Source: Monilinia fructicola (Eukaryota > Ascomycota > Leotiomycetes > Helotiales > Sclerotiniaceae). From it: DNA of 64,000 bases. Of this stretch, positions 1-12,400 are shown piece by piece (positions within the stretch are counted from its first letter, which is position 1; the number at the start of each line of letters is the position of its first letter). Under the pieces are notes generated by a model. The model saw only the letters and a list, made by a program, of their open reading frames with translations, ran no database searches and was not told where the DNA came from. The stretch covers positions 3,432,001 through 3,496,000 of the forward strand of contig VICG01000003.1 in assembly GCA_008692225.1 (NCBI GenBank), in the 5' to 3' direction. Both the position numbers and the translations under genes were made by a program.

Positions 1-330
1 GGGAATATAATAAAATAACGTAAAGAGATAATGAAAAAAAGTAATAAAAATAATTATAATTAAATAAAATTATACTTTCAACCTATAGAAGGAAAATATA
101 ATATTTTAAACTAATATATAATTATAATAAAAGAATTTAAATAAAATAAAATAATAAAATCTTTAATCTCTAATAAGAGTATAATATAAAAAGAAGAAGA
201 AAAATAGTAATAAAATAGATAAGTATAAAATAAAATAATCTTATTATAATTTTTATTTTCTTTATTAATTTTACTTATTTTAATTTTAATAATTATTATA
301 TAAAATAAAGAATAATAATTAATAAAGTTG
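1..330. other. AT-rich, gene-free edge (RIP-like)
   Basis: Nearly all A and T, rich in TA and almost free of CG, with no open reading frame of note. This composition is what repeat-induced point mutation leaves in ascomycete transposons. No element can be recognised in it, so the RIP origin is an inference from composition only. Confidence 0.5.
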
Positions 331-1167
331 GTTTTCTTATTCTATATTTAATCATAAGTTTCTTTTCTTTACCTTCGATTCCTCCTCTTCTTTAAATCAA
401 CATTAGATGATAATAATAATATTCCTCTTACTCTTCCTCTTCCTCCACTTCCACCATCTCCCTTCGCTCCTTTCTTCCTCCCTTTCCTTCTTCCTTCTTT
501 CCCTTCTTACTACATCTTCTTCTTTTCTATTGACTCTCTCGTCTCAACAATACAAACTTGATTTTTCAGGCTGGGTGCTTCCAAAAAGTGGATAATTCTA
601 GCCGTATCTCTCGTTTTAATCCCGGAATCCAGCTAAGGGATGTGAAAGCGCTAACCGTAATAAGCATAATGGACGTATGAAGTGTATTGTGAAGCCAACT
701 GACTAACTACTTACTCTCTCTGTATAGTAATTCTAATTGTCTAACTATCTTCTTGTTCGTATTTTTGTTCTTATTCTCGTTCTTTGAGATAGATATACGA
801 AAGTACTTGCGCTAGCGGGAGACTGGAGTGTTTTCCTTTTCTACTCTGTACAGTATGTATATATATACATCTATACATATGAATATAGAAGATGTCTTTC
901 TTGGTCATGGTTGAATGTGTAGCTTTTGCAATTGGGATAGTTAGTTAGTCTAGTATCGTATCTATAGATGGATAAATGAATGAATGGATGGATAGATACC
1001 TAGGTAGATATGGATGGATGGATGAATGTATTATGTACTGGATTATGTAGATTGAGCTTGTAGAATTACAATAGATGATAGATATTCTTAATCAATGTTT
1101 ATTCTTATCTACTGCATTGAGCAACTTTAATCATTATTACTGCCATTATCATCATGATCATCATCAT

Positions 1168-1169
1168 TG

Positions 1170-1219
<50 letters not shown>
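1168..1219 (+). repeat. (CAT)n trinucleotide microsatellite
   Basis: About 17 uninterrupted CAT/ATC units, preceded by an imperfect stretch from about 1137. It lies in non-coding sequence. Confidence 0.9.
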
Positions 1220-1221
<2 letters not shown>

Positions 1222-1904
1222 CAACCTCAATTCCTGCATACCAATTAGATTCTCAACCCTTCCTTCTTCTCTAAGCTAGACTTCAACTTCACTCACCCTT
1301 CACTCACCCTTCACTCACCTCATTCACCCTTCTTCGCGTTTAGTCCAACCATCCAATATACCCGACCTCCCATCCATCCCTTCACAAATTTCATATTTTC
1401 TATTCATTTCCTCATCACCATCCCTATCCTCATCCTCATCCTCATCCTCATCATCCATCCTCTTCCTCCCTCAACCCTCAACCCTCAACCCTCAACCCCC
1501 AATCCTCATAACACCCCAGTCAATCTTCACTCCAGGATTAAAACAATCAATCAAGCTACATACATACATACATACAATGTTCATACTCCGTACACACAAT
1601 ACTCCATACACGATAACCACAACCCTCCTCTCCTCTACCCCAACCACCCCTGCCTTCGCCCCAAACCCAATCCATCCAATTCTGCCAACACCCAAAACTA
1701 GCTAGTCCCAACTAAACTCGCACCCAACATCCCACCCAACTTCCCAACTAAGTAATAATTCCACCATCCACCATCCATCATCCACCATCCACCATCCACC
1801 CATCATCCTCCTGTACTCCGTACAAAAATACTATACAATCAATCCATTCCATACAGTTCATACAATACAGTACAGCACAAAACTCCACCAACCTATTATC
1901 ATCA

Positions 1905-1988
1905 TCCATTCATCCATTCATCCATCTATCCATCCATCCATCCATCCATCCATCCATCCATCCATCCATCCATCCATCCATCCATCCA
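1905..1988 (+). repeat. (CATC)n tetranucleotide microsatellite
   Basis: It starts as mixed CATC/CATT units and becomes a pure CATC run from about 1930. It is non-coding, and the same unit recurs at 61192-61240. Confidence 0.9.
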
Positions 1989-2361
1989 AACTAATCACTC
2001 TCCACCAATCATAAATCATCCAATCATCCAATCATCCAATCATCCAACACCAAAACCAACACCAACCACTCCGTAACACCCACCTTTTAATAGAAAAAAA
2101 AACGGAGCCAGATCAAATAGACCCAAGGCGAGCCCTTTGAACCCAAGCTTTCTTTCTTTCTTCTTTCCTCTTTGTCACTACTGTATCGCATCACATCATA
2201 TCCGTGAATCCTCGTCTAGATTTTCAGATTCTCTTCAAGTAAGGCTCAACTCGGTCCTCCCGCACCGCGCCAAATTGGAATCCTTGCTGGTGGACGGGGG
2301 GTGTTGAAACTTGACACGATAGTGAGGTTGTGATTGTGTGGATGGAGCATTGGAGTTGGAT

Positions 2362-2434
2362 GGTGTTGTGTTGTGTTGTGCTGTGTTGTGCTGTGCTGTG
2401 CTGTGCTGTGCTGTGCTGTGTTGTGTTGTGTTGT
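2362..2434 (+). repeat. Pentanucleotide array TGTGT/TGTGC
   Basis: About 14 units of a 5-bp repeat alternating TGTGT and TGTGC, bounded by unique sequence. A second 5-bp array of a different unit (GATAT/GATGT) follows within 80 bp. Confidence 0.85.
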
Positions 2435-2508
2435 TGAGTAAGGAGGAGAGGACGGGAATGCGAGGGTGAGAATGAGGGTGAGGGTGAGGTATATGGCAAG
2501 TCAGTCAT

Positions 2509-2556
2509 GATATGATATGATATGATATGATGTGATGTGATGTGATGTGATATGAT
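2509..2556 (+). repeat. Pentanucleotide array GATAT/GATGT
   Basis: About nine units, four GATAT followed by GATGT variants. Transition-type variation between units suggests expansion followed by point mutation. Confidence 0.85.
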
Positions 2557-4867
2557 GTGTGTGATATCTAGATGTTAGACACCGTCCTACAGTGGCCACT
2601 CGAATCCAGCGATATGGACGGATGTAGGTATGATGAGATATGAATAGATTCGTCACGCTGCTGGTTGTATGTATAGAGTTATGTATCCAAGTATATCCTC
2701 CACGTATCTAAGTATATCTATCCAATCACCCCCCAAATTCGAGATGACCACCACCACCCCAATGCGATACGAAACCGTATCTCTAGTATGCTCCGTAGAC
2801 TTTGCTATAAGCATCTATTCTACATATCTACAGTACTCCGTACATACTAAGTAGCTACTGTATAATAATCTTACAATAAAAGAGACACATCCACCCAACT
2901 TCAGCGTGGGGTACTCGAGAACGTGAGCGTGACACGCTTATCCCTACCGGATTTGTTGGGCTACGGGGGCTGACCTGGTATGTTTGGTGTTGTGCTGTGT
3001 TGGATTGGATTGGATTGGATTATATTGTACTTGGAGATTTGAAGATATCTAGTAGATTGGGAATTTGAAGGGGATGAGGGACTGCTGAGGGATGGCGTGG
3101 TAGAGTTGAGATATGGCATCGATGAATCTGTATTTCTGGGTGGGAGTTGGAAGAGAGAGAGGGACTTTGGTGAATGGATCAAACGGGACTGGCTGCAGGG
3201 ATTGGATTGGATGCTTTGAAAGTTCAATACAATAGGTGGGATTGGATGGGATGGGCTGATATCAAGGAATTGATTGATCAATGTTCAAGAGTTGGGAGTT
3301 GGTTCGGGTGGGGAATACCAATGGGGGTTGATGACTGGATGACAGACAGCGAGGGAACACAAGGAAAAGTTATTTTTACCTTCTTCTTCCGATATCAACG
3401 GAGGATTATTTTATCGTTGTCATAGTCGTTGAGAAGAACAGAAGGAAAAGAAGATGAAGAAGGAGAGGGCGAGGGAGATATTGTTGTGATTGTCTCACCG
3501 TACATCAACCAAGAGGACGTACAGTCCAAAATATTCAGTATGACCACCCAACACATTACACCAAACCGGAAGAAAAAATAACCACCAAATGCTCAAAGAT
3601 ATCATCAACCTCGGAACCCAGTCCTCACTGTACTTTGTGCCTCCCAGCAACTGAGCAACAACGTACCCCAGGACTCCAGCCGGGGAATTCGGGAAGAGGT
3701 AAAAGCATATCAAACATATGAAACACATCAACAATACACCGCGACCAATCTCTCTGCAGCCCAAAAGTAAAGGAGCCGATCCCTCGAGAGTCAAGACTCG
3801 ATACAGGCGTCAGGAGACGAAACTTTCCTTCTGACTATACCTACAATAGTCGATACGCATCCTCACAAAGTATCCGAACATCACAACCTAAAGCCTAAAG
3901 AGCCGCGCCAACCTAGAGTAGAACTTTATGATGAGGATGATCATGATGATGATGACGATGATCGGATGCTAAGAAGTGCTAGGTGGGTTTGTACTGTATG
4001 TCAGTGAAACACTTTCGATCACATACGCATTAGCCCAAAGTGAATCAATCTCAAGCGCAAAGCGCAAGGCCAAGCAAGCGAGCGAGCGAGCGAGCAAAAA
4101 GTAGCGAGCCTTTTTCCCTCGCCCGGGGAGGGCTGGCTCTCTTCATCTGGAAGATCATGGATGTGGATGATCTCATCTCTTGACAAACGAACGCACTTCA
4201 GCCCGGTCTTGGGGTTGGGGCTATGAAATTGTGCTGTACGGTATCAGATGGTTAGTGAGCGACTTTGTAACTTCCTTTCTTTCCTTTTGTCGGCCTATCT
4301 TTTTTTTTCTTCTTCTTCTTCTTCTCCTTCTTCTCCTCCTCCTTCTGCTTCTTCTTCTGCTCCTTCTTTTGCTCCTTCTTCAATTAATCTGGCCATTTCT
4401 TCTTTGCATTGAGGTGCATGATTGCATTTTAACGTACTGTATTGGATTGCATGGCTGTAAGATTGCTAGGTTGTATGATTGCATGGAACCTTGTCTACAG
4501 ATCAGCCTGCAGCGCATTACTTGCTGCGACGTTTGTTTGTTTGTTTGTTTGTTTGGATGTCAGTCGGTAAATGATAAGCTATGGTTCATTCATATGTGTA
4601 TGGAATGGAATGGGATGGGATGGGATGGAATGATGTTGTGGCAAGCTATCATCTACTATGTAGCTACTGTGTAAATATCAATGTAGGAAGTAAATCTTAT
4701 GGAAGCCCCAATTCCTCTATCTATCTATCCATCTACAGAGCCAGGACAGCAAGTAGCTCAGTACCCAACCGAACCTCAATCTCAATTCCCATCCCGCTTC
4801 TTGCCAAACCAAATTATTAGATCATCCCCAACAAAACAAAAGAACCGTGCATGCTTTCCCTCTGCGC

Positions 4868-4885
4868 AGATACATACATACATAC

Positions 4886-4916
<31 letters not shown>

Positions 4917-4950
4917 CATACCCATACCATACATACATACACACATACAT
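4868..4950 (+). repeat. (CATA)n microsatellite
   Basis: Tandem CATA units with a few interruptions, in gene-free sequence. Overlapping threonine/isoleucine-rich frames are artefacts. Confidence 0.85.
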
Positions 4951-6475
4951 ATGCATATATACAATACCATATAAATTCGACCCATCCATCCATCTACCCT
5001 CTCATCCTCTAGCCAACTAAGCTCTAGACTCAAGACCTTAATATCATTTAGTCCCGCCGCAATAAGCAATCGCACCAACCCAACCTGCAATGCACACGGG
5101 AAGGAAAATTTAATCAAACTATGTACTGTACTGTAGCTGATCGGTCGGACATTTAATGCGCATCTCCTACTGACGGGCTGGGTGCTTGGACTTGCACGCT
5201 TGCTTGCTTGCTTGCACGTCTACGCGCCTGCTTATCCAGTACAGACACTATGATGGATGGATGGATGGGATGGGATGGCATGGCATGGCATGGCATGGCA
5301 AGTACATTGCGCAGAAGCTCGACCAGTTTTCCGGCGATTTGTGCGATCTGTGTCCTGTGCGGCGGTGGGTGGGCGGGCGGATAGGTTTGAGGCTGGGCTG
5401 GGGCTGGGGCTGGGGCTGGAGCTGGGACTTGAGGAATAGGTTTAGGGCATGCTTGCGGTGCGAATTGCCTGGTTAGCTTGGGGTTGGGTTTGCGTCGCGG
5501 TGGGTGGAAAGCAGGCGTAGGCACAGGCACAGGCACAGGCTGAGCTTGGATCAAACCACAAACTTGCATATTGGGATCTCATGCTCGTGCCATGAGCCGT
5601 GAACGCACGAAATCGAGGACCACTACAGTACGGTACAGTATAGTACAGTACAGGCAGTGACCATACGCATTGATAGATGATGATGATGATGAACATTACC
5701 GATATGCCGGCATAGCATAGCATAGCATAGCATAGCATGCCTAGGTTAACGAATAGCAGCACAGAACTACATAGCAACGCCCATCACCTAGATGAGACGA
5801 AAGCGTAGGAATATTCATACTGTACAATACAATACAATACAATGAAATACAAGAGCAAAGAACCCCCTCCCCTCCCCCAACACACGAACCGCCCCATCGC
5901 AAGCCCAACACCCATCCTACCTACCGCCCGCGCATTGCAAATTCTTCAACCACCCTTCCAAATTCGAACGTTAAAAACGCTCCCAATCAGCACTCTCTAT
6001 CCGTCCGCCCGTCTCTGAATCTTCCGTGCGTTGCAAGTTGCCACTCGTGCTTTCCTTCACCACGCATCAATCATACTGCACTGTCCTATCCTGTCCTGTC
6101 CTGTCTCACGCCCGGCATATCGAGATCTGCCATCTGCACGCTAGCACGCTCGCATATCTAGTTTGGAAGCTTGAACGCCTTTTGTGCGTGCGGGACGACG
6201 GTTTTGGTGGGCGCTCATTGGCTTGACTTATGATTATTCCTGCTGCTACTGTCCTGTAGATATCGAGTTATCGATTTGGGTTGTGGGTTCTGGGTTCTGG
6301 CTTATTGATTTACTAATTCTCGGACTTTTTTCTATCCTCCTAGACTTGGGATGTTTGTTGGAGCCTGGAGGTATCGTCTTGACTCTTGTCTCTTGACTCT
6401 TGATGTTGATGGTGTCTGTGTTCGCTCTTTTGATAAGCATTCGTCTCGTGGTTAAGTCGATGGATGGCTTTACTA

Positions 6476-9400
6476 CTCCTACTACTACTACTACTACTAC
6501 TACTGAGTCTATGTCCGCTCGGATCCGATGCTAATCTATGAATTTTCGGAGGCTAGAGGGAAGCCTAAAGATCAGAATTTTCATCTAGTTCAACAGCGCC
6601 GTGTAGCTTGTTCTCGACGGAGCGAGCCTTCCATCCGTGACCTCGTAAGGTCACGGAGCATCCATTCCATTCCTTTCCATTCTCGTTTCCTTTCGCTCCA
6701 TTCGTCCACCCTTAGTTGGGATGGCTAAAATGACCAAGTCCCTAGCGACAATAGAACCAAGTATCGAAACACGGGAGCGGCACGTTATCCATCATTAAGT
6801 TCACCACGCCACGAATTCAACTTGTTAAGACTTCTGGTAGTTTCATTTAGAGTATGGGTGCTAGCTAGAACGCATAGCTACGGGAGAACCTCGTTATTGA
6901 ATTATGGTTGATGATACTGTGACATTGATATTTGATACGCAATCGTTGCAACATATCGCGGGTGCACAACCTCGGCTTCCGGGTTTTTGGAGGGTTACAG
7001 CGTTTAGTTTTAGTATTTTCATTTTCATTTTCATTTTATCTTGATTTTTATTTTATTTTTTTCTTGAATTTTTTTTTTTGGATTTTGGATTTTCTGGTCC
7101 TTGAAGTTGGGGGGCGAATGGCAAGGGGAGAGGGCGGCTTGGATCATTAGGTGTGAAATATTTTGATTTGAAACCGGGTAGATGGTGGATGAATGGGTGG
7201 GGGTCTTGATGAAGAGGTTCGAAGAGGGAAGTTGGAGAAGAAAGAGGTGAGGGGGATATTTTTACTAGATTTGATGACGAGGTAATTGATACTCGAATAT
7301 ATTGATGCTGATTATTCATGAACAGCCAGATACATGTGAAAACTCTTCAAACATTCTATTCTATCTCATCTTAACAATTCAACATTAAAGTAGTCTCGAT
7401 GATTTCTTTCCATCATCAAAATCTTCACGATTTCATAATACATCACGCCTTGAACACCTATTTCTGTTATCTTGTAAAATGTAAATTGCTCTATAGGGTA
7501 TATGGTTCAATGATAAATAAACCCGGTTAGTTACCCCTTCATCAATAATTTTACCGAGCGGTTTCCTATCGATTTCCCTCTTTTCTTCAACAATGCCGAC
7601 AGGCCCGATACCGTCACATTACCGTCCAGAGTATGTAGTATGTATTCTTTCAGAAAGGCAATTTTTCACGAGTCAATGTGAGGATCTAGAATCTCATCTG
7701 CTATCCTGGCGATTGCATGTCGGTACATGGTAGGCAAGTACGCAAGCACTGGCAGTCTGACAGACAGACATCAATGGTTCTTCAATACAGTAAGTAGCAT
7801 GCTATATTTATGAACCTTCTTACGGTCAACAGGAATCTCACTCGCTCTCATCTTCCGAAATATAACATTAAATATGCTTAAAAGAAGTAAAACAACTGCG
7901 CCGATATCCCGCAAAGTCGTCAGAACCCTACATCAATATCAACATCAAGCTGCACAGTGCACATACTTAATCAAGCCTGCCCTGTCCTATCTGTCATTGC
8001 AGCAAATCCCCAGGGTTGCCTGTAATGTAGGGATCTCAGGTATCGCAAAGACCACCAATTTTGATCAACACCGAGACCGTTTTTCGGCCTTTGTTCCGGC
8101 TCAGCTAAAACATCTGTTGAAAAAGCCTCGAAATTACCCGTTTTGATCTCAATCACACCTGGATATCGTTACATCACTCTGGGGAACCGGATAGCTGTTC
8201 CATTGTTGTTCTTGTCGTTGTCGTTGACTTGTTACAGTACTGTACAGTACATATATACTGAAGGTCCCTGTATGGTTCTTAAATTAAGAACGATGATATC
8301 GCCGTCTATGGTTGATAACATTATGAGGTGAAATTACGGTACCTCTTGATTCGATCGCCATCAAGGTACGTACCAAGGCGAAGCAAGGTTCATCAATCTA
8401 ATCTAATCTAACGATTAATGATTCAATTTACGATATGGATATTGAAAACAATAAATTGTCATATGAAAATAATCTGTCTCAATTGCGAATCCCAACCTCA
8501 CATTATTGCTCGTGACTTCGCCCTCGATAATCGTGGATGAAGGGGACTGGTAGATAAACATAGGTGCCTATAGATTGCCAGCATGCTACGCCATCTTTCC
8601 ATCCTGTCTCGAACAAGCCATGGTTTTGAATCAGCTGTTTACACCAGGGACAAGGATGAAAGAGCCTTTGGTGTCACGATGTGGAAAATAGCGAGATCTT
8701 CGAACAAAGCCTTCCGCGAACCCCGACGCAAGGAACGATGGGGATTATATACGCATAGAGAGAGTACTGCATTAGATTTTGGCCGTTGGGAGAGAAGGAA
8801 GCGAGGCTTAGGATAGGTTGAGATATCACTGGCTTGAATGGTGATTGTTTATTGCCTCTTGTCGTCTCATCCCATATGATTGACCCCCCTCGGATACAGC
8901 TGAATAGAAAATCGACCAGTAATCTTGCGTCATCACGCATGCGTATCGATAACATCTGGATCTGAGTTTTGAAGTTTGATTACTGACAGCTTTTGGACTT
9001 GAGCTGCGTGGGACGGTGTACATGTTGATCCATCCATCCCATCTACTGTATCAGGAGCCAGGGAAATTATATATTGAATCAAGCCAATTCAATCTATATC
9101 CCTTCCCCAATAAAACTTTAACATCCCAAAAGATCATTGAACTTGCATGCACAAGTAATTTCTCCCTCTGGAGCTAGCTGCCTGTGATCATAATCTACGA
9201 ACGTGAACTCAACCCGCCGATTTACGGAAGCAAGCAAGGCCACTGCAATGGAGATCATCTCTTCTAGAGTTCTACAGCAGGTTACGACTTACAAGTAACT
9301 GCTGGTTGCTGGAGAATGCGGCTCTCCGAGACAAGTATGCCATGCCATGATACTGAGGAGTACATCAGAGAAAGTGAAGGGAAGGAGATTAAAGGAAGGA

Positions 9401-12400
9401 CTAAGCAGGGACTCGAATTAGAATTTCGTCAATGAGACCGATCCTGTTACGAAAACATCACACCACATTTTCATTTTTTCCTGCCTCTTCCGCCTCGATC
9501 CAGAACGAGTTTCAATGAAACGAGACATTGTTTACAAGTTACCAGAAAAGTCTCCGTACCAGTCGAACCCGTCGTAGAAACTAAACCACGAGTCACGTTG
9601 TCTTACACCTTGCGAATCCATTGGCAATACGTGACCCACGTATATCTACCCTGGGTTTCTGGGATTCCTCACCGCCTCGGTGAGAGGCCTGTCTTCTAGG
9701 GTGTGCAAAATGCCTGCAGGGTCTGATGCCGGGAGTGTAAACCGTGTAAAGACCTTGCTCGATTTTCTGGTGGCCCTTGCCTCTAACACTTGCAGCATGC
9801 AAGCATGCATCATGCGCAGCGGCTGCTCACAGACTGCACGAAGCTGACACGGAGCCAATGGCAAATTTCGAAAAGAAGACTGAGGATGAGGATGTCAGGA
9901 TGAGGATGGTGGCTGGGGTAGGGATATCAATGAACGTCCGGATGTATGTAGGAAGGACAAATGTACAGTGGTCTAAGCTCTTTTTCCCACGCACGGCCTG
10001 AATGGATTATGATGTCTGAAGCAATATTGTGTATTCTGGAGCTCCAAAAATTGAATAGTACATACACTAATGGCTGAACAATCTCGCGCTCGCAAAATCA
10101 ACCCAACTCATTAGTCATTCTATCCACATGTACCATTATCTATCGTATCAATATCAATATTCATACACAAGAACCCCTCAGTGTCGATCATAGTAGCTTT
10201 GAGCGACGTTACCCCAATCAACATCAACCACGTCGTTGACCGAGCTTTTTTCCTAGCCTTGCTCTCAATCCCTAGTACTCCCTTCCATCAAATAATAAAG
10301 AAAAAATAAATTATACGACGCTAAATGCGAAATGGGAAATAATCCTACTCGGTGACACGCTTTAGGAAAGATCGATTCAACAGCTGTAACCACCACCTGC
10401 ACAGAAAACGCACAACATCGAGAGCAGCGGGCAAAAGCAAGCCATGTCAATCCCGAAGCGAGGCTGGTCGGGTATGTGATTGGATTTCTCTCCGCCAAGA
10501 CGCTATGAGACTGGGATAAATGGATTGGTGTAAGACGGACCGTTTTCCGCGTGTGCAGAAGGGTGTGGATCCTGGACGAATAGGGTACAATGATTGGAGA
10601 AGAAAAAAGAAGAACTAGGGGTAGGGTTGAATGCATTACATAAGCTGCATCGGGAGACGTGGTTTGGCTGGATATACTAATACTCCGCCTTTCATAATAA
10701 TAGGATGTTCGTTCGGTAGCTATTTTCATAAATTTCAAGGTTGCAATCGTGCTGCACAGTTTACGGACGCTTATGTACGAGCAGGACGCGAAAAGATCTC
10801 CTCCGTGATTCTCAGATGCTAGATGCTGCTTATGCTGATGTTCAAGCTATTCCCTTGCTCGTTTTCTCTCCTTCCCCTCGTAGTGGCGGGGTTCAAGATC
10901 AGTCTGAACGCACTGAACAAGATTGGTGGGGCTACGCAGCTACAGTACACTGCTGCACCGCGCTGAGCGTATAAATGCTTGGCGGGGATAAGATTCATAG
11001 GATAAAGCTTGAACCCTAGACGCCTGGATTACCATCTGTTCCGGGCAAAACTGTGCCGTGCGTCGTGGTGCATTGAATTGAATTGATCGAAGGGCATTTG
11101 GATTGAAAGCTTAAGTGAATGTCATTGAATGGAATGTGTGAGCATTGTAAACCAATCATTGTAAGAGCTATGCAATATCGTTAAGATATTGGCAACTTGA
11201 ACCGTACGGTACTCATTCGCAGGACAAGTTTGCAACAACAAAACGATCTGGGTCTAGTGGAGAAATCCATGATGAGAAATATATACATTAATTAAAAATT
11301 TCAAGGTGGTACTCCTACTAATATTAGCGGGGACGGAGAAAAGGCCGTTTAATTTTTCTTTCTCTCTTTGTTGCAACTTGCAAGCTTGCAAGCTTGGGTG
11401 GGCGATCAAAAATTCAGAATGAGGTGGATGGCGTCTCTTAGCGTCTTCTACACCGCCTTTTTACAGTTGAGGTTGAGAGGCGAATGAGGGGTTCTCGATC
11501 TAGCGACAACGAACCTTGAAAAGTATACGGAGTATGGCGACTTTTCATCATGGTATGGCTATCGATGACTGGTGAATAATGAATGGATATCCAATTGAAG
11601 ACTAAGAATTTGTTACTATTGAATAAACTTCATATTGATGACTTGGAACTATTTTCTTATCTCACTACTTTAGTCCAACAACAACAACACAACAAATCTT
11701 ACAGACTTACAGGAATTAGGAAGGACGTTTTGGATATCGAAGCACCACGCTTTCTTGTCTGTCAGCTTCTAGACACCATGAGTTAAAACTTCATGGGGTC
11801 GTGGACAAAGGCTAAAAACGTGAACAGTAAACCTTTCATGTAGAGTTATGAAAGTACCGTGAACCCGAGAATCCGTTGCAAAGTCAAGAAAAACAAAATC
11901 CAACGCTGCTGACACGCACACAAACAAAACAATGAAAAGTAGGTATAGCCTCAATACGGTATCAATATTTCGTAATTCCCCAAGAGCCCAGTGCGTGCTT
12001 ATTCTCGCAGGGTGTAACCCCTCTGACCCCACCAGAAGCCACACGGGGTACTCAGTATGTAAGTACCAAGAACTTCACATGGGAAGGACGTTGAAGGGAT
12101 TGATACTTGCATCTCACTGTGATGGATGAATTATATGCCCGCGAAAACGGGACTATCCGTTCCCATGTCATGTCCCTAAACTTCAAACCACCCGCACCAT
12201 ACATACATCAGTCCAGACTCGCCATGTCAATCCCAAATGCTCTCGTGACCCTCACATGGTTGGGAAATTTTTTGGATTTCAACCTCTCGGACTCAATCCT
12301 CCAATTTGGTACGACCCTCGTGTCCCAAAAGATGCAAATCTAGGATTGATGTATATTGCTCGCGCATGATTTTTTAAATGAACTTGGTGGTTGGTATCAC

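Larger units (their letters stand above)
331..2200. other. Gene-free stretch dense in microsatellites
   Basis: No plausible gene is seen. The stretch is C/T-rich and dominated by short tandem repeats: CAT units at about 1168-1219, a CTCATC-type run at about 1425-1455, CTCAACC units at about 1465-1500, CATA at about 1557-1576 and CATC/CATT at about 1905-1988. The palindromic 10-mer TACCTAGGTA is at 997-1006, and the motif ACTCCGTAC occurs at 1585-1593 and 1815-1823. Short open frames here are low-complexity translations of the repeats. Confidence 0.6.
2201..6475. other. Gene-free stretch with many pentanucleotide repeats
   Basis: No gene can be supported. The sequence carries a series of 5-bp tandem repeats: TGTGC/TGTGT at about 2362-2434, GATAT/GATGT at about 2509-2556, GGATT at about 3002-3020, GGGAT at about 4602-4629, GGCAT at about 5274-5299, CATAG at about 5711-5738, AATAC at about 5824-5842 and CCTGT at about 6086-6103. 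CTT triplets (4308-4380), CATA units (4868-4950) and GGGGCT units (5395-5422) are also present. Open frames over these tracts, such as a poly-leucine frame at 4180-4674, are repeat translations. Confidence 0.6.

Noticed and set aside
1465..1500. CTCAACC repeats considered as telomere-like
   Set aside because: Only about four units, not the CCCTAA telomere unit, and internal to the window.
4180..4674. Plus-strand frame with a long leucine run
   Set aside because: The leucines come from a CTT repeat, and flanking residues show no protein character.
10265..10738. Minus-strand frame of 157 codons
   Set aside because: Composition is not protein-like, and there is no motif and no partner exon.
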